Source: Bradyrhizobium viridifuturi (GTDB lineage Bacteria; Pseudomonadota; Alphaproteobacteria; Rhizobiales; Xanthobacteraceae). From it: DNA of 64,000 bases. Under the pieces are notes generated by a model. That model made no database searches and was not told where the DNA came from. It saw nothing but the letters and a program-made list of their open reading frames with translations. This document shows positions 34,066 through 43,750 of the stretch, piece by piece. Numbering within the stretch: the stretch's first letter is position 1; each line of letters opens with the position of its first letter. The stretch lies in the NCBI RefSeq assembly GCF_001238275.1, contig NZ_LGTB01000032.1, positions 56,766-120,765 on the forward strand, in the 5' to 3' direction. Made by a program: the position numbers and the translations under genes.

Positions 34066-35466
34066 ATGGCGTTCAAGAATATCTCGCTCGCATTCGCGCG
34101 TTGCATGTCCTCGCTTCAACCGCTGCTCCGGTTCAATTGGGAATTGCCGCACGCGCGCCTCCGGGTGGTGGTCGATGGCCTGGCGGGCGCTCTTGTGATC
34201 GGCGTCGTGGCGGCCACTCCGGTCGCGGCGCAGGACAGACCGGGCTCGATGGGACTGGGCATCTTCACGTTCACGTCCGGTCCCGCCGCGGCCTATGGCA
34301 TGCCTGGCAAGAACGCCGCCGATCTCATGATCGACGAGATCAATGCCAAGGGCGGCATCGGAGGGGTTCCGGTCACCGCGACCTTCGTCGACGAGGCGCA
34401 GGGTGCGCAAGGCGTGATCGCGGAATATCGGCGGCTGGCCGGAGATGCGAAGAACCAGGTGATGGTCGCCGCCTTGTCGAGCGCCACCTGCCTCGCGCTG
34501 GCGCCGATCGCGGAGCAACTGGAGGTTCCGACCGTCGGCTGGAACTGCGATACCCACCAGCTGCTCATGGACGGCAAGAGCAAGTATGTGTTCCGGCCCA
34601 ACGGCAACACCGTGCCCGAGTTCATCGCCTATGCGATCTACCTTCTGGATCGCAAGCCGGACGTGAAGACGGTGGCGATCATCAATCCGGACTACGCGTT
34701 CGGCCACGACGCGGCCAAGATCTTCACCGCGGCGCTCAAGGCACTGAAGCCGGACGTCGAGATCGTCGCCGAACTCTATCCGAAGCTCGGCTCGCCGAAC
34801 TACCAGACCGAAATTTCCCGTCTCACGACCGCGCGCCCGGACGTCGTCTTCTCCAACCTCTGGGGCGCCGATCTCGAAAACTTCGTTCGCCAGGCGACGC
34901 CGCGCGGGCTGTTCACGTCGAGCCAGGTGGTCCTCGCGCTCGGCGAGACCGTGCTGCAGCGCGTACCGTTGCCGGATGGCGTGATCGTCGGGGTTCTGGG
35001 CGACGGCTGGTGGATGTCGCCGGACGCCAAGGCCAATCCCGAGACGGTGAAGTTTGCCGAGGCCTACAAGGCGCGCTTCGGCGAGTATCCGGTGTTTCCG
35101 TCCATCAAGATGGCCAATGCGCTGATCTACGTGAAGGCTGCCTATGAGGCCGCCATGCAGAAGAATGGCGGCAAGTGGCCGACGCGCGCCGAGCTTGCGG
35201 TCGCCATGAAGGGCAGCAAGGTCGCCACCTTGACCGGCACCGCGCAGACGCGGGCCGACAATGACGGTCTCGTCGACCAGATCGTCGGGGTCACCATGAA
35301 GACGTCGGCGCAGCCGTTTCCGGTGATCGGCGACATGGTCCGCTACAAGGGCGACAGCCTGATGCCGCAGGCCGGCCAGGATCCGCTGGCCTGGATTTCG
35401 ACGCTCAAGCCCGAATTCGCGAAGAGCCTTCCGAAGCCGGGGAGCTACAAGATCGGCGAACGGTAG
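34066..35466 (+). CDS. Branched-chain amino acid-type ABC binding protein (LivK family)
   Basis: A 466-residue family-5 periplasmic binding protein. An extra ~40 residues precede a hydrophobic signal (LAGALVIGVVAATPVAAQ). The mature part has GKNAADLMIDEINAKGGIGG, the first-domain Ser region VAALSSATCLALAPIAEQL, YAFGHDAAKIFTAALKALKP and the FPSIKMANALIYVKAAYEA C-lobe. AAGGGGG lies seven bases before the ATG. It should capture the operon's aromatic or amide substrate rather than leucine, given its company; inference. Confidence 0.9.
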   Translation: MAFKNISLAFARCMSSLQPLLRFNWELPHARLRVVVDGLAGALVIGVVAATPVAAQDRPGSMGLGIFTFTSGPAAAYGMPGKNAADLMIDEINAKGGIGGVPVTATFVDEAQGAQGVIAEYRRLAGDAKNQVMVAALSSATCLALAPIAEQLEVPTVGWNCDTHQLLMDGKSKYVFRPNGNTVPEFIAYAIYLLDRKPDVKTVAIINPDYAFGHDAAKIFTAALKALKPDVEIVAELYPKLGSPNYQTEISRLTTARPDVVFSNLWGADLENFVRQATPRGLFTSSQVVLALGETVLQRVPLPDGVIVGVLGDGWWMSPDAKANPETVKFAEAYKARFGEYPVFPSIKMANALIYVKAAYEAAMQKNGGKWPTRAELAVAMKGSKVATLTGTAQTRADNDGLVDQIVGVTMKTSAQPFPVIGDMVRYKGDSLMPQAGQDPLAWISTLKPEFAKSLPKPGSYKIGER

Positions 35467-35502
35467 CGTTTGCTCGCAACCAATCAAGCAGGCGTCAAGC
35501 CG

Positions 35503-36401
35503 ATGTCGAATGCAATCATTCCCTTGTTGCTGGATAGCCTGGCCAGCGCCGCGTTGATCTTCTTCGCGGCGGTCGGCCTGACGCTGGTGTTCAGCGTGCT
35601 GCGCGTCCTCAACGTGGCCCACGGCAGTCTCTATTCGATCGGTGGCTACGTCGCCGCGTCGGCCTGCCTGTTCATTGCGAGCCGGCAGCTCAACCCCTAT
35701 CTGTCGTTCGTTGCGTTGCTGTTCAGTGCGGTCTTCGTCGCCGCCGTTTTCGGTCCGCTGATCGAGCGCAGCCTGGTCCGCTGGACCTACGGCAAGTCCG
35801 AAGCCGTCCAGATCCTGATCACGTTCGGATTGTTCCTCATCCTCGAGGACCTGCAGCGCCTGATCTTCGGCGTGCAATCCCTCTACGAGGACGCGCCGAT
35901 GCGACTGCTTGGCACGTCGAGTATCGGTGGCGTCGTTTATCTCAACTACCAGATTCTGCTGGTCGGGATGGCGGTCCTCGTTGTCGTCGGGTTGCGGCTC
36001 CTGATCAACCACACGCGGCTCGGGCGCTGATCACGGCCGTCGTGACCGACCGTGAAATGGCGCAGTCGATCGGTATCGATACCAACCGGATCTTCATCCT
36101 GGCGTTCTCGCTCGGCGTGTTCCTTGCCGCACTCGGGGGCGCTCTGGCGACACCGACATCGGGCATTGCCCCGGGGCTCGGGGCCGACACCATGGTGCTC
36201 GCCTTTGCGGTAGCGGCGATCGGAGGGCTCGGGCAAATCGAGGGTGCCGCGGTCGCCTCGCTGATCGTCGGGCTGGCGCGCGTGCTCGCGATCTATCTGG
36301 CGCCCTCGCTGGACGCGGTTGCGCCCTATGCAGCAATGCTGATCGTGCTTCTGATCCGCCCCTACGGCCTGTTCGGATCGGTAACGGCGCGGAGGATATG
36401 A
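35503..36401 (+). CDS. ABC permease LivH-like, one frameshift
   Basis: A six-to-eight-helix permease that is split by one missing base near 36026 (GGGCGCTGATC, expected GGGCGGCTGATC). With it restored the protein is 299 residues and continues LRLLINHTRLGR into LITAVVTDREMAQSIGIDTN, a typical LivH loop. Helix one is IIPLLLDSLASAALIFFAA, and the family motif NVAHGSLYSIGGYVAAS is present. The start is the ATG for MSNAIIP; the frame extends upstream from a TTG but without support. Stop overlaps the livM start (ATGA). Confidence 0.85.
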
Positions 36402-37324
36402 TGCGAATCTTCCTGGCCGCGGCCGCGGTTCTCACGCTCGCGTTGCTCCCTGTCGCCGCGCCGTGGCTTCAATTCGTGTTGACGCTTGCGATCGCCAAGG
36501 GCTTTGCGGCGCTCGGTGTCGCCGTGCTGCTGCGTGCCGGGTTGATCTCGATCGGTCACGCGATGTTCTTCGCCGCCAGCGCCTACGGCGTCGCCTTCCT
36601 GGCGGGTGGCGGCGTCAACGACCTCGGATTGCTTCTGGTGCTCTCGGTGCTGGTCGCTGCGCTGACCGGCGTGATCGCCGGTGCGTTCCTGGTCCGCTAT
36701 CGCGCGATCTTCTTCGCGATGTTGAATCTCGCGGTCTCCATGGTGTTTTACGCGCTGTGCGCCAAACTCTATGGAGTCACGGGTGGAACGGACGGGATGC
36801 CGGTTCCGATTCCGGCGGTGTTCGGCGTCGTCTTCGCCGAGCCGATGTTCAAGAGCATGCTGTTCTACCTCAGCCTGGCGCTGATGGTGCTCGTCGGTCT
36901 CGCCGTCCAGCGATACCTCGACAGTCCGCTGGGGCATGCGCTCTCGGCCGTCCATACCAACGAGATCAGGCTCGAATATCTGGGCATTCCGGTCTGGGCG
37001 GTGCTGCTGATCGCCTACGTGATATCGGCGGCCCTCGCCGGCCTCGGTGGCGCGATCTCCGCTCTTGCGATCGGCCGCGTGGTCCCCGACTTCGCGTTCT
37101 GGACGGCATCCGGCCATCTCGTCCTGATCGCCGTGCTTGGCGGCATCGGTGGCGTGCCGGGCGCGTTCATCGGCGCCTTGTTCCTCGAACTGCTGCACAG
37201 CGCAGCCGTGACCGTAACCGATGCCTGGAATCTGATCGTGGGCATGGCTCTGATCATCGTGATCATGTTCATGCCGCAGGGCATCTATGGACTATTCGCG
37301 CGCAAGGAGGCGTCGAGCCCATGA
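36398..37324 (+). CDS. ABC permease LivM-like
   Basis: A 308-residue permease with about eight hydrophobic helices and the family motif LRAGLISIGHAMFFAASAYG near residue 45 and GGIGGVPGAFIGALFLE near residue 245. Coupled by overlap to the LivH-like gene before it and the LivG-like gene after it (ATGA). It pairs with LivH to form the membrane channel. Nothing odd is seen in the frame. Confidence 0.93.
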   Translation: MMRIFLAAAAVLTLALLPVAAPWLQFVLTLAIAKGFAALGVAVLLRAGLISIGHAMFFAASAYGVAFLAGGGVNDLGLLLVLSVLVAALTGVIAGAFLVRYRAIFFAMLNLAVSMVFYALCAKLYGVTGGTDGMPVPIPAVFGVVFAEPMFKSMLFYLSLALMVLVGLAVQRYLDSPLGHALSAVHTNEIRLEYLGIPVWAVLLIAYVISAALAGLGGAISALAIGRVVPDFAFWTASGHLVLIAVLGGIGGVPGAFIGALFLELLHSAAVTVTDAWNLIVGMALIIVIMFMPQGIYGLFARKEASSP

Positions 37325-38067
37325 GGCGTCCCATCCTGGAGGCCAAGAACCTCTGTGTCGCATTCAACGGGGTCAAGGCCGCCGACGGGGCGAGCATCGC
37401 GATCCACGACGGCGAGTTTCTCGCGATCATCGGTCCGAACGGCTCGGGCAAGACGACGCTGCTCAACATCTGCACGGGTTATATCCGCCCGGTTTCAGGC
37501 AGCGTTCTGCTCGACGGCACCGATATCACCCGGCTGTCGCCGCGCGCCATCGCGCGGCGAGGCGTCGCGCGCGCCTTTCAGATTCCGCAACTGTTCTCCG
37601 CACAGCGCGTGATCGACAACATGATGCTCGCGCTTGCGGCAACCGACGGACTGTGGAGCGCGGTCCGGCCGCTCGAAACAGCGAAACGGCGCGAGGAGGC
37701 CATGGCCCTGCTCGAACTGGTCGGTCTCGACGGCGACGCCGAGCGGATCAGCAGCACCCTGCCTGAAGGTCATCGCAAGCTGCTGGACATCGCCGTTGCG
37801 TTGGCGCTCAAGCCGCGGCTGCTGCTGCTGGACGAGCCGACCAGCGGCGTGAGCGCGCTGGAACGCTTCCCGCTGATGGAGGCGCTAATGAGCGCGCTGC
37901 ACCAGCGCCGCATCACCGCTCTCTTCGTCGAGCACGACATGGACGTGGTTGCACGTTACGCAAGCCGCGTCCTGGTGTGGAATGCCGGGAACATCATGGC
38001 CGAAGGGCCACCAGATGAGGTGTTCGGCAACGCGCAGGTCCGCGAACGCGTCGTGGGGGTGGCCTGA
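37321..38067 (+). CDS. ABC ATPase LivG-like
   Basis: A 248-residue ATPase. Walker A GPNGSGKTT, Walker B LLLLDEPTSGVS and the switch His (FVEHDMDVV) are present. The signature is degenerate: LPEGHRKLLDIAVALA replaces the usual LSGGQ-type motif (LivG often has LAYGEQR), so it may rely on its LivF partner for one site. FQIPQLFSAQRVIDNMMLAL is the Q-loop. It overlaps livM by ATGA and the LivF gene by one base. Confidence 0.9.
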   Translation: MRRPILEAKNLCVAFNGVKAADGASIAIHDGEFLAIIGPNGSGKTTLLNICTGYIRPVSGSVLLDGTDITRLSPRAIARRGVARAFQIPQLFSAQRVIDNMMLALAATDGLWSAVRPLETAKRREEAMALLELVGLDGDAERISSTLPEGHRKLLDIAVALALKPRLLLLDEPTSGVSALERFPLMEALMSALHQRRITALFVEHDMDVVARYASRVLVWNAGNIMAEGPPDEVFGNAQVRERVVGVA

Positions 38068-38729
38068 TGCTCAGGCTCGACAAGGTTAGCGTCTCGATCG
38101 AGGGCGTTCGCGTGCTGCGCAAGGTCAGCTGCGACATCGTCGCGCGCAAGACCACGGTGTTGATCGGGCGCAATGGCGCCGGCAAGACCACGACGCTTCG
38201 CGCGATCATGGGCCTCATCGCGCACGACGAGGGCTCGATCCACCTCGATGCCGACGATCTCGGCAGCCGGCCGGCCTACACGCGCGCCCGGGCCGGCATC
38301 GGATATGCGCCCGAGGATCGCCGGCTGATACCGGAGTTGAGCGTCGAGGAGAACATCCGCCTTCCGGCACTGGCTCTGAACCTCGACAAGCCGGAGATCG
38401 TTCGCAGGCTTGACGAGATCTATACGCTGCTGCCCGAACTGCATGCGATGCGGGCCCGGCCGGCGGGCGGCGTTTCCGGCGGGCAGGGCAAGATGGTTGC
38501 GCTGGGCCGTGCGCTGACGGTCGCGCGCAAGGTCCTGTTGCTCGACGAACCGTTCCAGGGGCTGGCGCCGGCCCTGGCGCTCGATTATGCACGAACCCTC
38601 GGTGAGCTGCGCAAGCACCGGCCGGAGCTCGCCCTGCTGATCACGGAATCCTCGCCGGCCCTGCTCGACCGCGTCGCGGATCGCACGTTGCAGATCGAGC
38701 GCGGCGAGATTCTCGTACCTTCAACCTAG
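38067..38729 (+). CDS. ABC ATPase LivF-like
   Basis: A 220-residue ATPase completing the importer. Walker A GRNGAGKTTTLRAIMGL, the LivF motif GYAPEDRRLIPELSVEENI, signature VSGGQGKMVALGRAL and Walker B KVLLLDEPFQGLAP are all intact. The switch position reads LITESSPALLD, lacking the usual His. Its ATG overlaps the LivG stop (TGATG). The DUF2848 gene starts two bases after its stop. Confidence 0.92.
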   Translation: MLRLDKVSVSIEGVRVLRKVSCDIVARKTTVLIGRNGAGKTTTLRAIMGLIAHDEGSIHLDADDLGSRPAYTRARAGIGYAPEDRRLIPELSVEENIRLPALALNLDKPEIVRRLDEIYTLLPELHAMRARPAGGVSGGQGKMVALGRALTVARKVLLLDEPFQGLAPALALDYARTLGELRKHRPELALLITESSPALLDRVADRTLQIERGEILVPST

Positions 38730-38730
38730 G

Positions 38731-39426
38731 ATGACAAAGCCCATGTTCATGAAGTTTGACCGCATCGCGAAGGATCGGACCGACCACGTCGGCGTCGAAA
38801 TCGAATCGCTCGTGGTCGCGGGCTGGGCGGGCAGGAACGCGGCGGCGATCGAGCACCATATCGAGGAGCTCGCGGCGCTCGGAATCCCGCGCCCGTCGAC
38901 GACGCCGCTCTACTACCGTGTCGCGGCGCAGACGCTGACGCAGGCGGATCGCTTGACCGTGCTCGGTCCGGACAGTTCCGGTGAGGTCGAGCCCGTCGTG
39001 GTCGCCATGGCCGACGGCCTCTGGATCGGAATCGGATCCGACCATACCGATCGCAAGGCGGAAGCCGCGGGCATCGCACTTTCGAAGCAGCTCTGCGGCA
39101 AGCCGGTCGGCCGGCAGCTCTGGTCCTACGCTGACGTCGAGCCGCACTGGGATGAACTCGTGCTTCGCTCGTGGGCGACAATTGATGGCAGGCGGGTGCT
39201 CTATCAGGAGAGCCCGGTTTCCTCGCTGAGAACCCCGCGCGATCTGATTCGCCGCTACGCGAACGCCGACATCCTTCCGGCCGGGACCTTGATGTTCTGC
39301 GGCACGCCGGGTGCGATCGGCGGAATTCGACCGGCAGCGCGCTTCGAAATGGAGTTGAGCGATCCGGTTCTCAAGCGCTCCCTGATCCACGGTTACGACA
39401 TCGATGTGCTTCCGGTCGTCTCGTGA
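38731..39426 (+). CDS. DUF2848 family protein (FAA-hydrolase-like)
   Basis: A 231-residue protein with the DUF2848 hallmarks VEIESLVVAGWAGRNAAAIE, the segment SSGEVEPVVVAMADGLWIGI followed by GSDHTDRKAE, SKQLCGKPVG, and the C-terminal MFCGTPGAIGGIRPA. The fold is related to fumarylacetoacetate hydrolases, which cleave C-C bonds of ring-opened aromatics using a metal. That suits an operon with an aromatic hydroxylase and a cupin. No member is characterised to my knowledge. An ATG five codons in (MKFDRIAKD) is an alternative start. Confidence 0.8.
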   Translation: MTKPMFMKFDRIAKDRTDHVGVEIESLVVAGWAGRNAAAIEHHIEELAALGIPRPSTTPLYYRVAAQTLTQADRLTVLGPDSSGEVEPVVVAMADGLWIGIGSDHTDRKAEAAGIALSKQLCGKPVGRQLWSYADVEPHWDELVLRSWATIDGRRVLYQESPVSSLRTPRDLIRRYANADILPAGTLMFCGTPGAIGGIRPAARFEMELSDPVLKRSLIHGYDIDVLPVVS

Positions 39427-39456
39427 CCGCCAGCGTCCGGTGAGGAGCGTCGACCG

Positions 39457-40764
39457 ATGACGTTAGCTAAGGACCAATCTCAACCCACCGCCGTGGCACG
39501 ATTGGAAGCCGCGCTGACACGCGCGCGATCATCTGACGCAGAGAATACCTTCACCGCTTTGTTCGAAGAGAGCGCTAGGTGCGAGGCCGAAGCCGCCGAT
39601 CGACGAGTCGCCGCCGGGACGACGCGCGGCCCGCTCGACGGTCGCATTGTCTCGGTCAAGGCTCTGTTCGACGTCGCCGGCACCGTGACGAGCTCGGGCT
39701 CCGCCGTATTGCGCGCCTTGCCGCCCGCCGCTGAAGACGCGCTGGTCGTGAAGCGTTTGCGCGCGGCGGGAGCCGTGATCATCGGCAAGACGCAGATGAC
39801 CGAGTTTGCCTTTTCCGCACTCGGCACCAATCCGCACGATGCGGTGCCTGGCAACCCCCGCGACCGCCGGCGCGCGCCGGGAGGATCCTCGTCAGGGGCG
39901 GTCGTCTCGGTTGTTGACGGCATGGCCGAAATCGCCATCGGGAGCGACACCGGAGGGTCGATCCGAATTCCGGCAGCGCTGTCGGGGGCGACCGGCTTCA
40001 AGCCGACCAGCGGCTTCGTGCCGACTGCCGGCGCGTTCTCGCTGTCGTCGAGCCTCGATACCATCGGTCCGATCGCCTCGAGCGTCGCGGACTGCTTCAT
40101 GGCCGATCAGGTGCTGTCGGGTGGAGACGTGGCGTCGCGGCCGCAGCCGGCCTCTCCCTACACCTTTCGTCTCACGGTCGCTCGCGGTCGCCTGTTTGAT
40201 AGTTGCGAGCCGGAGGTGCTCGGCGCGTTCGAGAATGCCGTCGAGCGGCTTCGATCAAGTGGATTGCAGATTGCGGATGGATCGATCGAGGCCGCTCTCG
40301 ACGATGTCGCCGAGATCGATGGGATCGGCACGTTTCCGTCGATCGAGGTCGGCGCGACGTTGCGTGGTCTCGGCCTGTCGAGCCTGGATGAGGTCGATCC
40401 GAAGACCCGCGTTCGCATCGAGGCGGGCGCCGGTATCCTCGGTATCGACTATGTGCGCATGGTGCGGCTGCGGCAAGCCGCCATCCGGTTCTTCGAGCAG
40501 TCCTTCGGCAATGATGAGGTTTTCATCCTGCCGACGACGCCGATCCGCGCGCCGTTGTTGTCGTCGGTTGAAGAGGACGCTGCGTTCCATCAGGCCAATG
40601 GCCTCGTGCTTCGCAATCCACGGGTCGCCAATCTGCTCGATTGTCCGTCGATCTCATTGCCGATACCCGTAGACGGGCTTCCGGTCGGCCTGATGCTGAT
40701 CGGCCGCAGGAATGCCGACCGGCGCCTGCTGGAGATCGCGTCCTGTGTCGAGGCGCTGCTGTAA
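39457..40764 (+). CDS. Amidase signature family amidase
   Basis: A 435-residue amidase. The Ser-cisSer-Lys triad is visible: Lys in GRIVSVKALFDVAG, Ser in APGGSSSGAVVSV and nucleophile Ser in GSDTGGSIRIPAAL, followed by GATGFKPT. It hydrolyses amide bonds to acid and ammonia in the cytoplasm. As the last gene in a run with a flavin hydroxylase, a cupin, a DUF2848 protein and a Liv-type importer, it may remove an amide or ring-derived amide nitrogen of the substrate; inference. Start ATG lies 30 bp after the DUF2848 gene. Confidence 0.93.
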   Translation: MTLAKDQSQPTAVARLEAALTRARSSDAENTFTALFEESARCEAEAADRRVAAGTTRGPLDGRIVSVKALFDVAGTVTSSGSAVLRALPPAAEDALVVKRLRAAGAVIIGKTQMTEFAFSALGTNPHDAVPGNPRDRRRAPGGSSSGAVVSVVDGMAEIAIGSDTGGSIRIPAALSGATGFKPTSGFVPTAGAFSLSSSLDTIGPIASSVADCFMADQVLSGGDVASRPQPASPYTFRLTVARGRLFDSCEPEVLGAFENAVERLRSSGLQIADGSIEAALDDVAEIDGIGTFPSIEVGATLRGLGLSSLDEVDPKTRVRIEAGAGILGIDYVRMVRLRQAAIRFFEQSFGNDEVFILPTTPIRAPLLSSVEEDAAFHQANGLVLRNPRVANLLDCPSISLPIPVDGLPVGLMLIGRRNADRRLLEIASCVEALL

Positions 40765-40810
40765 GGCGGCTTGCGCCCGCCGGCCGCGAAAGTTGGCGAC
40801 ACCGCAACGA

Positions 40811-43098
40811 TCACGCCGGGACGACGATATGGTCCGGCGCAAGGCCCGCCCGGTGGCGCTCATGCATCGCGGTGTAAGCGGCCTCGATATGCCCCGTGAA
40901 ACGTTTGGTATCGAACAACGGTGCCGTCTGCCGGTTGGCTGTCAGCCTGGTCTTGAGCGCCGCGAGCCTCGAGGGATGGATTGAAAGATCCACCGCCATC
41001 TGCTCGTAGGCCTCCGGCGATTCCGCAATAAGCTCGGGCAGGCCGACCGCGTGGAGCAAGCTTGCCGCGACCCGGCTTGCAAATGTTTCGCCGAGAACGG
41101 TCAGCACCGGCAGCCCGGCCCATAGCGCGTCGCTGGCGGTCGTGTGGGCGTTGTAGGGCGTGCTGTCGAGGAACAGGTCGGCGAGGCGGTGGCGTGCGAG
41201 ATGGTCGGGTAACGACGCACGCTGTGCGAACACAAGGCGTTCCGCAGCGACGCCACGCGCGACCGCCTCCTTGCGCAGATTTGCGGCAGACTCGGCGCTG
41301 GCTTCGAGCAGCCACAACATGCTGCCCTCGACGCGGCCGAGGATCCTCATCCACCGATCGAACATGTCGGGCGTGATCTTGTAGTTGTTGTTGAAGCAAC
41401 AAAACACGAAGCCCGCCGGTGCCAGCCCCACGTCACCGCGCGTAAAGATACGATCGGCAATGGCGCGCTTGTCGTCGTTGGCCTGATAGGTGTCGGGCAG
41501 CGCGACCACCTTTTCGCTGTAGAATTCGCGATGGTGGTCCGGGATCACGGTCCGATCGGCGATGATGTAGTCGACGAACGGGGCACCGAGTGTTCCGGGG
41601 TAACCCAGATAACTGACCTGGATAGGGGCGGGCCGGCGGCCCAGGACTCTGGTGCGGGATCCCCCGGTAAAGCCCTTCAAATCGACCAGGATGTCGATCT
41701 CCAATCGTCGGATCAGGTCGGCGACTTCATCGTCCTTCATGTCCCCGACCTCGACAAGGCGATCGAACGACGCCTCAAGCCGTCGACGCATCTCCGTGGG
41801 GTCGGTGGGTGACCATGAGATGGCTACCGTCTCGAATTTCGACCGGTCGTGGCACTCGAACATCCCTGCCATCAAATGCGATGTCGCGTGATTGCAGAAA
41901 TCCGATGAGAAATAGCCGATGCGAATTCGATCGTGATGATAGCGCTCGCCCCGCCAGCGCTGGTTCTCGGACGGCGGATGGTTCTTCGCGGTCCATCGCG
42001 TGGCGCACAGCAGCTGGTCGGTGGCCGTTGAAGGAACGCTGCAAAACAGGAATGGCGCCGTCGTCGCGTTCCGCTCCCTGATCGACTCGATCAGTTGGGC
42101 GCAATCGGCGTCGAAGTTGTCCCAGTCGCAAAGGTGAGACTTGGCGTGCAGACGATAGCCTTCGATGTCGGCCTGGTCCGGCTTGAGCGCGACGGCCCTG
42201 TCATAGGCAGCGAGGGCCTCGTGGTAGCGCGCCAGCATGGATAGGACCTTGCCGCGGTTGGCATGGGCCGCCGCATCGTCGCCCTTGTACTGGATCGCCT
42301 TGTCGATGCTGGCGAGCGCCGCCTCGGGCTGCCTGAGCTTGAGCAGCGCCGTGCCGCGGTTGTGTAGGCTTCGCCATAGTCGGGCCGCAGTGCGATCGCC
42401 TTGTCGAAGCTTGTGATCGCCTCTTCGAGACGATCCAGCCTGGTCAGCACGTTGCCGCGGTTGTAGCACGCGCCGGCAATTCCCGGCGCCCGGTCGTAGC
42501 TCGCGAGCGCCTCATCGAACCTCTCGAGATCATTGAGCACGTTGCCACGATCGTTGTGTGCACCGGCGTCGTTGGGCTTGAGCGCAATCGCCTTGTCCAG
42601 GCTCGCCAGGGCCTCCTCGAACCGCCCGAGCTTTCTCAGCGCGGCGCCCTTGTTCCGATGGGCATCTGCATGGCCCGGCACCAGTGCGATCACGCGATCG
42701 TAGCTGGCGAGCGCCTCCTCGTGGCGGCCAAGGTCTGCGAGCGTCAATCCGCGATTGTAGAGCGCCGGCGCGAGGTTTTGCCTGAGCGCGGTCGCCCGGT
42801 CGAAGCTCGTGAGCGCTTCGTCGAAGCGGCGCAAATCGCGCAGCGCGTTACCCAGATTGTTGTGCGCGTCCGCAACGTTGCCGTTGAGCCTGATCGCTCG
42901 CCGGATCAGGTCAACACCGCGCTCGCTGCGGCCGGTCTGTGCGGAAATCAGGCCTAACAGATGCAGCGCATCGAAGTTGCTTGGCTGTCGCCGGAGAATA
43001 TCTTCATAGATCTTCTCTGCCGCCGCCAACTGCCCCCGCTGATGCAGCGCGAGAGCCTGCGCGAACGCGGGCAGGGAGGGCTCACTTGTTTCGGGCAT
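40811..43098 (-). CDS. TPR protein with O-GlcNAc-transferase-like (GT41/SPINDLY) domain, one frameshift
   Basis: The gene shifts frame near 42361 on the minus strand (TACACAACCGC, expected TACAACAACCGC); adding one base gives 762 residues. The N-terminal ~370 residues are tandem TPRs (FDEALTSFDRATALRQ, LGRHEEALASYDRVIAL and similar repeats, about nine). The C-terminus is a GT41 domain: RIGYFSSDFCNHATSHLMAG, DILVDLKGFTGGSR, PIQVSYLGYPGTLGAPFVDY, FCCFNNNYKITPDMFDRW and DSTPYNAHTTASDALWAGLP bind UDP-sugar. Bacterial members may glycosylate proteins or flagellin. Neighbours give no clue to its target. Confidence 0.85.
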
Positions 43099-43750
43099 CC
43101 GACCTCGTCACGTGCTCCGTTCACTCAAAAATCGCAATACCAGCAGCATTGTAATCTACCAGCACGGATACCGCCGTATAGCAGCAAAAGCGGGCGCACG
43201 GCCGTGAATGCCGCAAGGAAGACCGTATCTGATCTGGAAAGATCGAACGTTGCCAGATGAGGCCCAGGCCGTCCGTCGCTCTCGCTTCGCTCAAGCTTCG
43301 CCGGACACGCTTCGCCCTTGCAGCCTTTCGCGTGGCTGCGCCAAGCGAAGCCCGCAAGGGCGAAGCGTGGTGCCCCAGGGCCGATAGCAGTCTAATGGTG
43401 TAACCATCTGAAATTGAAATAATTTTTGTCTTCGGATTGTGCCGATGCCGACAAGAATGCCAACAACCGATGCGCGGCATTGGTTGAAAAAGATTCAGGC
43501 TCCCCGGGCGCAGGCTGTCTCCAAGCCGTTTCGGTCTGGACACTCGACGTCGGGAGCTCCACCGCATCGACAGTATCGAGAACCGGACGGCCCTGATCTC
43601 CTGGTACCTTGCGCGCCGGGCCTCGCGTAGCGGAATAACTCGGCGTTGCTTTCCCGTCGAAATCCACGCCCGTGACGGCGAACTGATCGGCGGCGCCTTC
43701 ACAGCCAGAAAGTCAATTGGATTACCGTCCCTTGGACGATGCGTGCCATG
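43099..43750. other. Intergenic region with a perfect 16-bp inverted repeat
   Basis: No convincing gene. CACGCTTCGCCCTTGC (43306-43321) is exactly inverted at 43354-43369. Next to it, on the minus strand, GGCCCTGGGGCACCA resembles a tRNA acceptor end plus CCA, but no full cloverleaf can be folded, so this may be a tRNA-derived remnant. On the plus strand 43540-43720 reads without stop (LHRIDSIENRTALISW and on) with coding-like codons but no start: a possible gene fragment. Confidence 0.4.
43306..43369. repeat. Perfect 16-bp inverted repeat
   Basis: Arms CACGCTTCGCCCTTGC and GCAAGGGCGAAGCGTG are separated by 32 bases. It lies in the non-coding stretch between the TPR/OGT and ThrE-like genes (both leftward) and may act as a terminator or be a dispersed repeat. 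Confidence 0.75.

Noticed and set aside
33967..36012. A 681-codon minus-strand frame across the cupin/LivK/LivH genes
   Set aside because: Antisense shadow in GC-rich coding DNA; no motifs, and the plus-strand genes are well supported.
43370..43470. A tRNA gene suggested by a CCA-like end
   Set aside because: No anticodon arm or T-loop can be folded; only an acceptor-like end is visible.
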